Shown in pieces: positions 28,633 to 40,100 of a stretch of DNA of 64,000 nt. Under the pieces are notes generated by a model. That model searched no databases. It was not told where the DNA came from and worked only from the letters and a program-made list of their open reading frames with translations. Numbering within the stretch: position 1 is the stretch's first letter; each line of letters begins with the position of its first letter. Origin of the DNA: Jaminaea rosea (Eukaryota > Basidiomycota > Exobasidiomycetes > Microstromatales); the NCBI RefSeq assembly GCF_003144245.1, contig NW_020289978.1, positions 496,001 through 560,000 of the forward strand. Direction: 5' to 3'. The translations under genes were made by a program, and so were the position numbers.

Positions 28633-29688
28633 CTACCAGTTGGCAAGCTCCTCCCTCGAGAGAGGCTGAGTCTCCCTCTCTTCTTCGTACTCGACTTCGA
28701 TGCCTGGCTTGCCTCCACGAGGCCTCTTGCCCTTCTTGCCCTGCGCTGCCTTGGATGGCCGTGCTCCTGCGCTCGATGATGGCTGCTTGCGCTTTGAGCC
28801 TGCCGCAGATGGACCTTTGGCGGAGGCTTCGTCGTCATCGTCGTCGTCCTCGGCATCACTCTCCTCTGCTCCATCCACACTGTCTCCCTCCTCCCCTGAC
28901 GAGCCGTAGAAGCCGTCTTCCATATCGTCCTCGTCGTCCTCGTCGCTCTCATCATCATCTGAAACGAAATCACGTTCCCCTACACCTTCCTCCTCCTCCC
29001 ACTCGCGCTCCATATCACTGAGCAGCTGTTCATCCTCCTCGTCGCTCTCCTCATCGACCAGGTCCAGCCCATCCTCCTCCTCTGCGTTTGCTTCCTTGCG
29101 CTTCCTCCCCTCCAACACAGACTGCCAAACGTCCTCATTCACATTCAATGGCGCATCGCCATATGCACCCGACTTGAGACGGTTGAGCAACTCCTGCTCG
29201 ATGCTCTTCTCCAGCTTTGCAGCTCGAAGTGCCTTCTGTTCTCGCGTGGCCTCTCGTCGCTCCGTCTTCTGATTGATGCCGACGAGCTTGGGCTGCTCCT
29301 CTTCTTTGAGACGGATCTTACGCAGCTTGATGAGGTACTGCGTGATCTTCGTCAGGCGCTGTTTTGCCTTGTGCACCACAAAGTTGGACCAGTAAGGGAG
29401 CTCCTGATCGATCTGCTCCAATGCTTTCGAGTAGTTGCTATTGAGCCTGATACGCTCCCACATCTTTGCTGGAGAATGGGCTCGCTCTGCCGTCTTTACA
29501 TAGAGGTAGACTTTCCCCTCGTGTTCGCGAACAGTTGCATATCGGGAGTTGGCGAGGGGACACGATTGACGATTGCATAGCCCAGTGAGATTGTATGCGT
29601 TGCGGCAGAAGGTGTTGTGGGTTGCTGACTTGAGCTTGTAGCTGCAGTGCCCATGACCGATGACTGTCCAGATGATGTCGTCACTCAT
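28633..29688 (-). CDS. MAK16: MAK16, 60S ribosome biogenesis factor
   Basis: Single exon, 351 residues. MAK16 is a nucleolar protein needed for early 60S pre-ribosome processing, in a pre-60S module with Rpf1, Nsa1 and Rrp1. The N-terminus, [20 protein letters not shown], followed by [20 protein letters not shown] with its cysteine cluster, is diagnostic. [20 protein letters not shown] and [17 protein letters not shown] complete the domain. The C-terminal third is a long Asp/Glu tract followed by a basic Lys/Arg/Gly patch, as usual. The Met at 29688 begins the conserved block, though the open frame extends upstream. The gene is head to head with the arginine methyltransferase gene. Confidence 0.96.
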   Translation of the reverse strand: MSDDIIWTVIGHGHCSYKLKSATHNTFCRNAYNLTGLCNRQSCPLANSRYATVREHEGKVYLYVKTAERAHSPAKMWERIRLNSNYSKALEQIDQELPYWSNFVVHKAKQRLTKITQYLIKLRKIRLKEEEQPKLVGINQKTERREATREQKALRAAKLEKSIEQELLNRLKSGAYGDAPLNVNEDVWQSVLEGRKRKEANAEEEDGLDLVDEESDEEDEQLLSDMEREWEEEEGVGERDFVSDDDESDEDDEDDMEDGFYGSSGEEGDSVDGAEESDAEDDDDDDEASAKGPSAAGSKRKQPSSSAGARPSKAAQGKKGKRPRGGKPGIEVEYEEERETQPLSREELANW

Positions 29689-29934
29689 TGTGATGGGAGG
29701 AGAAGATGGGCGATGGTGAGGATGATGAGCTTGGAAATCCAACCAATATTCTTGAGCAGCCCGTCGAGGAAATTTGGACGAGGGAGCAGGAGAGAGGCAC
29801 GTGGCGTGGAAAGGAAACCAGGGCGAGGCGGGAAGGAAGAGGACGGCAGAGTGAGAGGACCGTGCGTTGCATGTCGATTTCTTCTTGTTGCCGTCGAGTC
29901 TTCTTCTTCCTTTACATCCACCCTGACCCTTGCG

Positions 29935-31583
29935 ATGGCACCAGATAGCTACTTCGACTACTATGCCCAATGCTCGCACCAGGTGGGTACCAGTACGTAG
30001 GAGTCATGGGGGGAAACAGCTGTACTGATTCCATCCATTGCATTTCACAGGCCCAAATGCTGCAGGACAGCGTCCGCACAGGCGTGTATCAGAATGCGCT
30101 CCTTGCCCACTCTGAGGAGCACTTCAAAGACAGTAAGTTGGCTCAGCTCCTGATCTTGGGCAGGCTATCCGAGCTGAATCATCGCACTTCGCACTCGCAG
30201 AGGTGGTCATGGACGTGGGAGCTGGCAATGGCATCCTCTCCCTCTTCGCGATCCAGTCGGGAGCACGCAAGGTCTTCGCAGTGGAAGCAAGCAACATGGT
30301 ACAGCATCTCGACACTCTAGTACGTGCCGCTCAAGGTACCTTGCCTACTGGCAAGGACGGCGTTGACGATGACATGCAGTGGTACCTCGAGGGTCAAGGC
30401 TTCGACGCGAGGGCGCATGCCAAGAGGAAGACGAATGCGTGGATTGGCGACAAGCTCGTGCCAGTGCATTCCAAGATCGAGGATGTCAAAAGCGACAAGC
30501 TACAGGGACATGAAAAGGTCGACACAATCGTCTCGGAGTGCTTGGGAGTGCTGCTTGTGCACGAGCGAATGGTGAGGCGCGGTACGCAGCCAGCTTCGTC
30601 TCGAGCTTCTCTCTGCTGACGTGATCCAACTTCCCACGCGCCCGCAGTGCGAATCCTTCCTCGACGCCCGTGATCGTTTCCTCAAGCCAGGCGGGGCACT
30701 CTTCCCCTCGAGCGGCACCATCTGCTTTGCCCCGATAGAAGACAAGCCAATCTGGGACGAGGTAGCAACAAAGGCCCGCTTCTGGCAGCAGGCCCACTTC
30801 TACGGCGTAGACCTGCACCCCTTCTTCGCCTCTGCATGGCGCGAGGCATTCTCCAGCCCCGTGGTGGGGTGCTTCAACCCCAACACCGTGCTCGCAAGCC
30901 CAGTGGAGCACGTCGTCGATTTCATGACGGTGAGCATGGAGGGTATCAGGAAATTTGAGGTGCCGCTTGATTGGACGATGCGCAATACCGGATTGGTACA
31001 CGGAGTCGGGGGTTGGTTTGACTTGTGGTTCATGCCGCCGGAGGAGGACAAGGACTCAGATGCAACAGAGGATGCAGCCCCAAACGCATCGAAGATGGAA
31101 GAGGACAGCGATGAGCCATACGCTGGTCTCTCGGTCAACGCCCCACCCTTTCAGCCCACTGCCTCATCGCTGGCAAATGGCAGCCTCGACGCGCAGACGG
31201 CTGCCCTTCTTTCAGCCGCGGCTGGTACATCTTCCAGCGCAAACAGCGTCTCAACATTCATGACCACGTCACCCTACGCCACTCCGACTCATTGGCAGCA
31301 AGCTCGCCTCCTCTTTCCTGAGCCCTTGGCCGTCAATCGGGGGCAACGGATCGTGGGTAGCATGCAGTTCGCGGTGAATGAGAACAGGAGTTATGACATT
31401 GACGCGGAGGTTAGAGTGGTAGACACCGTTGATCCGGAGCAGGAGAAGAAGAAGGAAAGTGGAGAGAGAGATCGAGCTACAACGAGGCGGTTCCGATGGC
31501 ATCTTGATAGACAGTACTATAGCTTTACGACGAGTAATGCTGGGCAGCCGCCGAATGCTACGGGAGCTTACGCTACGGCGTGA
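29935..31583 (+). CDS. Type I protein arginine methyltransferase, CARM1/PRMT4-like
   Basis: Four exons: 29935-29982, 30051-30132, 30201-30571 and 30648-31583, 478 residues. It transfers methyl groups from SAM to protein arginines. The start [28 protein letters not shown] and motif [17 protein letters not shown] at 45-60 match the CARM1 group closely. The double-E loop has E156 and E165 in [13 protein letters not shown], where CARM1 has SEPMG; both acidic residues are present. THW is kept in [12 protein letters not shown]. Two insertions are unusual: about 30 residues after the second SAM motif, containing [11 protein letters not shown], and about 60 residues of acidic then Ser/Ala-rich sequence before TPTHW. 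All joins keep the reading frame. Probably nuclear. Confidence 0.9.
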
Positions 31584-32163
31584 TGCGGAGGAGGAAAGGA
31601 GGACGAGGGTCGGGGCGATGAGGCTGCTTCATTCAGCGTCATGGACACATGTCACCGATGGTCAGGGTCCAGTGAGGAGACACCGCTGGCTACTGCACCT
31701 CTTTTGCTTTTTGCCAAGTTCATCTAACTTATCAAAACGTTCTTTCGACCTCCATGCTGACGGCCCCTACGACTAGACTGAGCCGCTCGATGCCAGGCAT
31801 GTACTGGGTGTGATTCTCTTTTCCAATATGGAGAGCAGAGTGTATGGATTTCATAGTAAGGCGAGAGGAGACAGACGAGACAGACGAGAATCGAAGACTT
31901 GGACGGAGCGTGTGGCAGCGGAGCGAGGACACGTGAGAAAGGACTACAGTGGAGGAGAGCGGTGAAGTAGAGAAGCTTGAAGTAGAGGACTGATAGAGTC
32001 GAGCGGGAGAGAGAGTTGCTACAGATATGTGAATGAGAAGATATGAAAGGAGGCTTCAGGTGTCCGATGGGAAGATTCAGGGTCATTGTCGCCGCAGAGT
32101 GTTCGTAAATGGGGTCGCGTGTAGCCTTGAGGGCCGTATGGCATCCTTTGCGTGCGCGCCAGC
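31584..32163. other. Convergent 3' flanks
   Basis: About 580 bases between the stop codons of the methyltransferase (+) and the F-box gene (-). A GA-rich stretch lies at 31850-32030. The 151-codon minus-strand ORF here (31724-32179) is not conserved-looking. It should hold both 3' UTRs. Confidence 0.5.
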
Positions 32164-35100
32164 CTACATGACGACGCATACATTGCGGCCACCTACATCA
32201 TCGTCGTCGTCGTTGACCACGTGCGGTAGTATGGAGGTACGACGCCCTACACCGCCTTCGTCATCCTCGAGGTCGGACAGGACGAAAAGGGAATGGGCGA
32301 GACGCGTCCATCGTGAGGACTGGCTGCTCGATGGAGCTGCGCTGATTATTGCTGAGGAAGTGTTAGCGGCGCCATTCGATGTGGTAGCGACAGACTCTGC
32401 AGCCGTCGTACTTGAGTCAGTAGCATGTGAGGCGATGGTCCTGGAGGATGGGGCTGCGACTCGGCTGGGAGAACTATCATTCGAGCTGCCGCCTCGCCTC
32501 GTCAAGCCCAAGGTGGACAACGCGCTGGCCGCCATTCTGTTTGCGCTGCCACCATTTGCGCTTGCCACCTTCACTTTCTTGGCCCTCGTCTTTTTTGCCT
32601 CCCTCTCTTTCCTGTCCAAGGCTTGCCAGTACCAAAAGCTCTTCACGCACACCCGCTCGGGGTTGCACTCGTCCGCCAGCATATTGCGGGTCTGCTCGCT
32701 CAATCCCAGACTCGTCGTGAGCGGAGGTGAGGCCAGATCGGGATCGCCGTACTCGAACTGATTGAAGGAGGGAGAGCGATGCCCAACGCGGGGACGGATG
32801 CGACCTGAAGCCAGCATGGCGTTGCATGCTTGGCGGGTGAGGCGACGGCAGTCGATGACGGATAGGTAGGCTTGGGGAGCGTCCGACTTGTATCTGATGC
32901 CGTTGACACTCTGAGATCGGGCTGCAGCTGCCCGCTGACGAATGAGTGAGAAGCATTGAAATGCAATCGCGTCGTTCGCGCGAGTGTCGTCGAGCTCGAG
33001 GTGGTAAAGCTTTGGACATCCCTTCACCAAAGCGAGCAAAGTTGGCGAGTCGACAACAGTCTGTTGCGATAAAATTAGGTGAGTGAGCTCCGCGCCCGGT
33101 AGGCTCAAGTTGTCGCCAGGGATCAGCGCCAGCGCCGTATCATTCGTGACGAGGACGAGCCCCTCAAGGTCTAGCTTGCGAAGACGAGGGGAACAATCGA
33201 TGAGAGAGATGAGTCCATCGTCCTTGATGTTTTGGTTGCCTGCGAGCTGGAGCGTCTCGAGGGACGGAAGTGCGCCAAAGGCGAGGGATGAGCAAGTGCG
33301 GTCTGTTATGCCGGTGTAGGACAGATTGAGATGCTTCAGATTTGGAAAGACGGCGCGATAGAAGCCATCGGGGGTCCACTCTGTGACTCGAATGCCGGCT
33401 TGACGAGCGGTGAGCTCGACGTAGAGCCGGATCTCGCCGTCAGAGGGTGATGGCTCCGACGGACCGGCATGCTCGACCAACGCGGCGATGCATTGGTCTG
33501 TGAGGCCGGTGCTGTAGCTGAGGTCGAGCGTCTCAAGATCCGGAAGATGCTTGCCTATGGCCTGCATAGTACCTTCATCGACATCGCGCAGCTTAGCAGC
33601 CTTGAGCACGCGGAAGCCCGAGGTGGACCACGTCGAGGGACCTGTCAGCCATGCGGTGATGCCGGCAGCGTCCAGACCTGAGCATCGCGAGACGTCGAGC
33701 TCCTTGAGACCCTTGCAACATCGCGCAGAAAGCTCCATCGTCTCGCGCGAGACGCAAGAGAGGTTAGACAAGTCGAGCGAGACGAGGTGCGGAGAGCGCC
33801 TGATCAAGTGATGAATGGCCTTGTCAGACAGTCGACGAAGGCCCGAAAGCCGCAGGTGCTTGAGCGAGTTGATTCCGGCGGCGCTCGCCGATAGGTGTCG
33901 GGAAAGGTGTACGAGCACGGATGAGGACAAATTCGGGAAGCCAGACAGATCGAGAGACTGCACGAAGGGCCCAGTCGCTTTGACCATCTTCAGCACGCCG
34001 CCGGTACCAAAGGCTGGGAGCGCTGCATGGTCGAGGCGCTGCCAGAGCTGGCCGTCCGTGACGAGGGAAAGAAAGGCTTTATTGACGCGCGCGAGCCTGA
34101 TGAGTTCTTGCAAGCCGCGTTCAAATCCGATGTGTTCAGAGGAGCGCGAGACGCTACCGCGGTATTTACCCTCGTCCAACAACTCGGCGTGGTCGTCGAC
34201 GAAGGACTCGATGAGACGCTTGCAGATTTGGATGCGGATCTCGCGCGGCAGAAGGTTATTGAATGAATCGACGATGCTGGCGCCTCCAGAGAAGGCAGAA
34301 GACGATGCCGCCATGACAGCCGGCGAAGGAGATGGACTTCGAAGAGCAGCCCGCAGCAGGGCAGGTTCGCGCAGCGTCTGGCGAGTCACAGCAATAGGCT
34401 CGCTACAGGCAGTGTCCTGAGTGCTGAAAAAGGTGGGAGAAGATCTCCCCGCTGCTGACGAAGAGTCTACGACATCGGGCGAATGGGCTCCGTAACTCGT
34501 ATCTCTCCTGACTCGAGCAAGAGCCTCAGATAGATTTGCTCGAAAGCTCGAGTCGCCTCGATGAAACAGCGATTTGGCGTGGCGCGAAAGGCGGCTTGGC
34601 GTCACATCACCACTGCGGTTCTGCGGCGTTGAAGGCGATGAGATGCCGAGGCCGTGAGTGGGTCGGCGCGAGTTTGGCTGCCAACCAGCGTGCGCGCCGA
34701 ATGCGCTGTTACGACGTGAGGAAGCGAGTGAAGAGCTAGCACTGCGAGAATGGCTGCGGATGGCGCTAGCACGGTCTCTCAGAGTCGACAGGAAGGTAGT
34801 TTGACCGTCCCCGACCGAGGGCGCCGTTGTGGACCGAGCAGTGGAAGGACGCGCTGCAGAGCGAGCAGTTGACGGGCGAGAGCCGGCCGGCGCTGGGCCC
34901 ATGCGTGCACCAGAGATGTATTGCGATGCGGTCCAAGGCTGCACACGACGCTGTCTTGCCACAGTCGAGCGCACTGTCGTTGGCGTGTTACGGCCAAAGA
35001 CTTCAGGAGCTGAGTCGGATCGATTCATGATGCGGCGCTGATCATTGGCGGGCGCCGTCGGGCGAGGAGTGCCTTCTGTCGTCGAGGACTCATTGGCGAA

Positions 35101-36081
35101 GAGCGATAGGCGTGCAGCGACCCTGCTCGGTACGAGTCGACTGTTGACGGCGCGAGTTGCTACGACTTGCCTGAAGCGCTCGCGCTTAGGCGCTTGCGAG
35201 ACTTCGCTGTAGAGAGGCAGATCATCCCTCGAAGCGTAGTCTGGGAGGCGGTCGACAGGATCTCGACTCCATTCGCGACGAGGCGGTGATGCTCGATCGT
35301 GACTCCGAGTCCTTGTGAGCTCTTGATCGGAGAGAGGTGCTGATCGGGTAGCTGTGTCGGACTGTGTGCTGGTGCTGCGCTGCCGGTGTACCATATGGCT
35401 GCTGCTGACGCTGGCTGACAATGCAGCTGATGCTTGAGGTGGACGACACGCTTCTCCGCTTGTCTGCGTTGCTCTCCAGACCAACGGGCTTGATGGCGGG
35501 TGCGTAAGCTTTTCCTGCTGCGGAGACGATGACTCGATACTCGTAGGTGCTGTACTGGCCAGCGAAGTTGATCCAAAGAAGTCGTACGGTGTGCCGAGAG
35601 AAGATCCGCGTCGCGAGTGTCCAGACTGCGCAATGGATGCCTTGCGACCACTTGCTACTGCGAAAGAGTCTCTCTTGGCATGTCGTGGCGGGCCGGTTGT
35701 TTGAATATCGATGCCGCTGCGAAATGTGACAGGAGAGCCGGGCGTGCATTGCTGGCTCTCGGCGCTGATGATGCTGCTCTGGCGGAGTCGAGATGGGGAA
35801 GAGAAGGGACTATGCAGATCGAAGGGAAAGTCGGGAGCTACAGCATTGTCGACTCGAGATGTGCGCAGCTCCTCTGAACCTTGGATGAGGCTATCGAGTT
35901 GTCGACCTTTGCCTTTGTCCTTGCTGCCTTCGGCATTGAGTCCTTCGCCTTCTCCTGAGTGTGAAGGGAAGAGGACCGAGTTTGGTGACGGGACTGAGTC
36001 GGGAGATGATGTCTCGTGAGCAGCAGCCTTGCCCTTATCGGCCCCGTCTGCTGGGATTTGGAAATCTTGCGCAGGTGCCAT
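32164..36081 (-). CDS. F-box/LRR protein with C-terminal CaaX box
   Basis: Single exon, 1305 residues from the Met at 36081; the frame extends to 36393 with low-complexity sequence. Residues 1 to about 600 are Ser/Arg-rich and disordered. An F-box-like segment starts near 608 (NNLLPREIRIQICKRLIES), followed by RLARVNKAFLSLVTDGQLWQ. Then come AMN1-type leucine-rich repeats from about 690 to 1130, for example LKHLRLSGLRRLSDKAIHHL, LVSLDLSNLSCVSRETMEL, LKELDVSRCSGLDAAGI, LETLDLSYSTGLTDQCI and LKHLNLSYTGITDRTC. A basic Ser-rich tail ends GGRNVCVVM, a CaaX motif for prenylation. Expected role: substrate adaptor of an SCF ubiquitin ligase, possibly membrane-bound like animal FBXL2 and FBXL20. Confidence 0.85.
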   Translation of the reverse strand: MAPAQDFQIPADGADKGKAAAHETSSPDSVPSPNSVLFPSHSGEGEGLNAEGSKDKGKGRQLDSLIQGSEELRTSRVDNAVAPDFPFDLHSPFSSPSRLRQSSIISAESQQCTPGSPVTFRSGIDIQTTGPPRHAKRDSFAVASGRKASIAQSGHSRRGSSLGTPYDFFGSTSLASTAPTSIESSSPQQEKLTHPPSSPLVWRATQTSGEACRPPQASAALSASVSSSHMVHRQRSTSTQSDTATRSAPLSDQELTRTRSHDRASPPRREWSRDPVDRLPDYASRDDLPLYSEVSQAPKRERFRQVVATRAVNSRLVPSRVAARLSLFANESSTTEGTPRPTAPANDQRRIMNRSDSAPEVFGRNTPTTVRSTVARQRRVQPWTASQYISGARMGPAPAGSRPSTARSAARPSTARSTTAPSVGDGQTTFLSTLRDRASAIRSHSRSASSSLASSRRNSAFGAHAGWQPNSRRPTHGLGISSPSTPQNRSGDVTPSRLSRHAKSLFHRGDSSFRANLSEALARVRRDTSYGAHSPDVVDSSSAAGRSSPTFFSTQDTACSEPIAVTRQTLREPALLRAALRSPSPSPAVMAASSSAFSGGASIVDSFNNLLPREIRIQICKRLIESFVDDHAELLDEGKYRGSVSRSSEHIGFERGLQELIRLARVNKAFLSLVTDGQLWQRLDHAALPAFGTGGVLKMVKATGPFVQSLDLSGFPNLSSSVLVHLSRHLSASAAGINSLKHLRLSGLRRLSDKAIHHLIRRSPHLVSLDLSNLSCVSRETMELSARCCKGLKELDVSRCSGLDAAGITAWLTGPSTWSTSGFRVLKAAKLRDVDEGTMQAIGKHLPDLETLDLSYSTGLTDQCIAALVEHAGPSEPSPSDGEIRLYVELTARQAGIRVTEWTPDGFYRAVFPNLKHLNLSYTGITDRTCSSLAFGALPSLETLQLAGNQNIKDDGLISLIDCSPRLRKLDLEGLVLVTNDTALALIPGDNLSLPGAELTHLILSQQTVVDSPTLLALVKGCPKLYHLELDDTRANDAIAFQCFSLIRQRAAAARSQSVNGIRYKSDAPQAYLSVIDCRRLTRQACNAMLASGRIRPRVGHRSPSFNQFEYGDPDLASPPLTTSLGLSEQTRNMLADECNPERVCVKSFWYWQALDRKEREAKKTRAKKVKVASANGGSANRMAASALSTLGLTRRGGSSNDSSPSRVAAPSSRTIASHATDSSTTAAESVATTSNGAANTSSAIISAAPSSSQSSRWTRLAHSLFVLSDLEDDEGGVGRRTSILPHVVNDDDDDVGGRNVCVVM

Positions 36082-37142
36082 GGTGCGGAAGTCAAGGTTC
36101 CGTAGAGAGAGGCGAAGTGATCTTGTATGCTCTGCTGTGACCAGGGCAGCCGTCTGATACCGCAAAGGGGCAGCTTCAAGGCGGCTCAATGGGCAGGTGA
36201 TGTGCGGGCGGTCTGGCGGGCGAGGCAATGATAGCACGCAGACGTGTGGCGGTGGCGGTGCTACAGCAAGGCGTGCCAGCGGCTGACCACTGTGTGCACG
36301 ACGTTGTAGGACGCAGCGACCAGTGAGAGAGGTGGGCGGTGGTGGTACTGAGGTCGATGGAGAGGAGTCAATGTCAAGCTGGGCTCGGATCAAATCGCCT
36401 CGAGCGACAACAATTGATTACAGCCTCAGAGGCGCCTGCTCTTCGTTTCCTTCGGTCGAGCCGCCGGCGACCTCGTGCCGTCGAGGCACCTGACCCGTGT
36501 GCAGTTCCTCGCACGAGCCAGTCGAATATCAAATTCTCCCTCTTCTCACGCGAGCAGGGCAACGATGCACACCCACCCACCTCGCACGACGAGCACACCT
36601 TCTGACAGACGGTCGAGAGAGAGCATTGAGGTCAAATTGATGGTACTGAGGAGGAAGTTCCGCAGCTTGAGCATGAGCATGCGCATAGGCTCGAGCGGAC
36701 CGCGTCGAAGAGGGCCAACTTCAGCGACAAGGGTCCGGCAGCGCCTACTCGTCCCATCTCGCAGCATGCATCGAAACGCCGCCGCATCAAGCGGGACAGT
36801 TTGGCTGTCAGCGCCTCTTCTCACCACCGACAGCTCTCTTGTGGTCACAATCAGCGTTCATCTTCCCTCGCCGGCATCCACCTTTAACCTGGGTCGACGA
36901 TAGCCCTGGAGCAATGGGCGGCGCACCCTTTGCCAGTCTCTCCGCCGTTGCCCGCCCTGTTCGGCGCCCTGTGCTTCCGTTGGTCTGAGACAAGCCGTCG
37001 TTGCCGCGTTGGACTCAGCCACCATTCGGGCTTCTTCCGCTCATCTCATCCTGACCAACATCATCATCATCCTCACCGATAAGCGCCCGCTCCCAACTAG
37101 CAAAGCAGCACACCAACCTACCCTCCTAGCATCAGTGCTGCG
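36082..37142. promoter_or_regulatory. Divergent intergenic region, F-box / VPS10
   Basis: About 1.06 kb between start codons. It contains overlapping ORFs of about 100 to 142 codons on both strands (36475-36903 plus, 36546-36848 minus), Ser/Arg-rich or without recognisable domains, so I treat them as chance. The plus strand becomes pyrimidine-rich just before 37143. Confidence 0.45.
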
Positions 37143-40100
37143 ATGCTTCTTGGCAGGCCGTCTTCGTCGTTATTCATGCGGCTGGGCCTCATCGCCGTCT
37201 TGGTGGCTGCCATCTTGGCCATCGCCCCGGAGCCAACACTAGCTGCAGGGCAGCCAGGCGTTTCGATATCTCGCTTTGAATCGCTTCCAGGCAGATTATC
37301 CTACTTTGACGACTCCACCGTAGTCCTCTATCACGACACATTACGAGGGAATGTCTACCGCAGCGAAGATGAGGGCAAGGCCTGGAAGCAGGTGTCTGGC
37401 CCACCTGGCGGCAGCGCGTATATGCTGGTAGAGCACCCTTACGACAAGCGTATGGCCTTCATCTTGTCATCTGGCAAGTCACATTGGCGTTCAGCTGATC
37501 GAGGCAAGACATGGCAGGAGTTCAAGACTCCAGAACCACCAGCTGTTCGAGCTGGCCCCCCGCTCGAGTTCAATGCAGACGAGAAACACTACGACTTCAT
37601 CATCTTCACCGGCAAGAAGTGCAAACCTTGGACTCCCTGGGGTGGCGCAATCTGCCACGACGAAGCATACGTAACGCGCGATGGCTTTGCGACCGATCCG
37701 AAGCCGCTCATCGAGTTCCTAATCCATTGCTCATGGGCAAAGGCGACCCCCGAGCTTGCTGTCAAGCAGGAACATCTGCAGAGAATCTTCTGCATTGCAT
37801 GGGAGGACAGCCCCACGCCGAGCGTCTCAACGGCTCTCAATGATCCAATGCACATGATGCAGACGCTTCATTCTCGTGGGGGCTACCAAAGCGCTGCTCG
37901 CCGTGATGCGCCATCCGCCACTCGCCTCTTCTACTCGGACGACTTCTTTGGGTCCCGCAGGCTGGTCGAATTCGACATGGGCAGAGATGCCAAGCATTTT
38001 GTCGGACTGGGCCCTTCGAAGCGCTACCTCGTCACTGCGCTGAGAGACATCCAGAGCTCGAGCGGAGGTAACATGGGGACAGAGATGGCCATGTTCGTGT
38101 CGCAGGACGGCAACAAGTGGCAGAAGGCCAAGTTCCCTCACGGCCATGGCCTCAGAGAGAATGCCTACACCGTGGTGGACTCTACGCTGCACTCGCTGGT
38201 CGTCGATGTGCTGGATGCGGGAGGTTCCTCGACGGGCGTACTGTTCACCAGCGACTCCGAAGGCGTCCACTTCGTCAAGAGCCTCGAGAGCACATCCCGC
38301 GCTCCCAATGGTATCGTCGACTTTGAGCATCTCGAGAACGTCGAGGGTGTGGCCATCGCCAATGTCGTCACAGATCAAGGAGGAGGTAGGGGAGGGTACG
38401 AGAGCCGCAAAGTGAGAAGCATGATCACGTGGGATGATGGCAGTCGCTGGAACTACATCAAGGCGCCGAAAGTCGACGGCGTCAAGTGCAACGTCGACAA
38501 TGTCGAGTCTTGCTCTCTGAATCTCTTCTCCGTCACCAAGATGCACAACACCGGGCGCGTCTTCTCCTCCACAGCCCCCGGCTTCGTCATGGCCGTGGGG
38601 TCCATCGGCGATCGCCTCTTGCCGTACGAGGAGTGCGACACCTTCCTCAGTACAGACGCCGGCCGAACCTGGAAGTTGGCTTCCAAGGACGCGCACAAGT
38701 ACGAGTTCGGCGATCAGGGGAGCGTTCTTGTCATCGTCGACGATGAGGACACAACAAACCACATCAGCTACACTTTCGACCAGGGTCAGACGTGGCACAA
38801 GCGCGACCTTGGTCTCAAAATGCGAGCCAAGATCCTCACGACAATTCCAGACAGCACCTCTCTCAAATTCCTCCTCATTGGCACACAAAATCGCAAGGAC
38901 GCCGGCTCGCAGCCCAGGCACGTCTCCGTCTTCCTTGACTTTGCAACCGTAGGCAAGCGTGCGTGCGGGGAGAAGGACTTTGAGAAGTGGTACGCCGAAG
39001 GTGGCGAGACCAAGTGTCTCATGGGCCACAAGCAGTGGTTCAAGCGCAGAAAGGCAGACGCCGACTGCTTCGTCAAGGATAAGTTCCACGACCCTGTAGG
39101 ACGAGAGGACCCTTGTCCTTGCACCGAGGAGGACTATGAGTGCGACTTTGGCTACGCGCGGGACGATACCGGCAACTGCGTCACAACGACCCGTGAGACG
39201 ATTCCTGCTGGAGAGTGCACGGCTGGAAAGAAGACATTCATGGGCTCTTCTGGCTATCGCAAGATCCCAGGTGATAGCTGCGATGCTGCCAAGGGGGTCA
39301 AGAAGGACCAAAAGGTGGAGAAACCATGCGATCAGGGCGCGCCCAAGCCTGGTACGGTGGGAATGCAGCGTCACGAATTCCCTGGCCGTATCGATGATCA
39401 CGCCTGGTTCCCGTCTTCGCCCAATCTTTTGGCGTACGTCGACGATGGCTCCATCTGGGAGTCGAAGGACGATGGCGCCAATTGGTTCGAGAAGCTGCCC
39501 GACCCAGAGCGAGGCGATCCTTCAAGCCGCTTCCTGACGATGGCTCTGCACACGCACGACAAGGAGCGTGGCTACCTCATCACGGCAGACCAGATCGTAT
39601 GGTACACCTCAGATCGCGGCAATCAATGGCACTGGTTCACGGCTCCCCAGCCGGCCAACGGCCTTGGTCTCCCCATTCTGCAGTTCCACCCGCTGCAGAG
39701 CGACTGGCTCATCTGGACAGGCAGCGAGGGCTGCACATCCGGCGTCGATGGGAGCAACTGTCATGCTCGGTCTTGGTACAGTCTGGATCACGGCCGCAAC
39801 TGGCACAGCATCGAAAAGTATGTGCGCACATGCGCATGGGCGCGCGACCAGAGCTTCCCCGTCGACTCCAAGGCCATCATCTGTGAATCCTACAAAAAGA
39901 AGGAAGGGTCGCAACGCAGCTTTGATACGGGCAACAACGATCTGCAGCTCGTCTGGGGCTCGCCGTACTGGCGCAATCAGAAGGTGCTATTCGACAAGGT
40001 CGTCGGCTTTGCCGTCTTTGAAGGCTTTCTCGTCGCTGCTGAGCTCAGTCGCTCTTCTGGTTCGATCAAACTGATGATTTCGATGGATGGCCAGACCTTC

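Noticed and set aside
36475-36903. Overlapping plus and minus ORFs in the F-box/VPS10 gap
   Set aside because: Arg/Ser-rich or hydrophobic without pattern; they look like chance ORFs in a GC-rich promoter.
37827-39401. 524-codon antisense ORF opposite VPS10
   Set aside because: It lies exactly opposite a well-supported gene, has no domain, and is expected from GC-rich codon use on the other strand.
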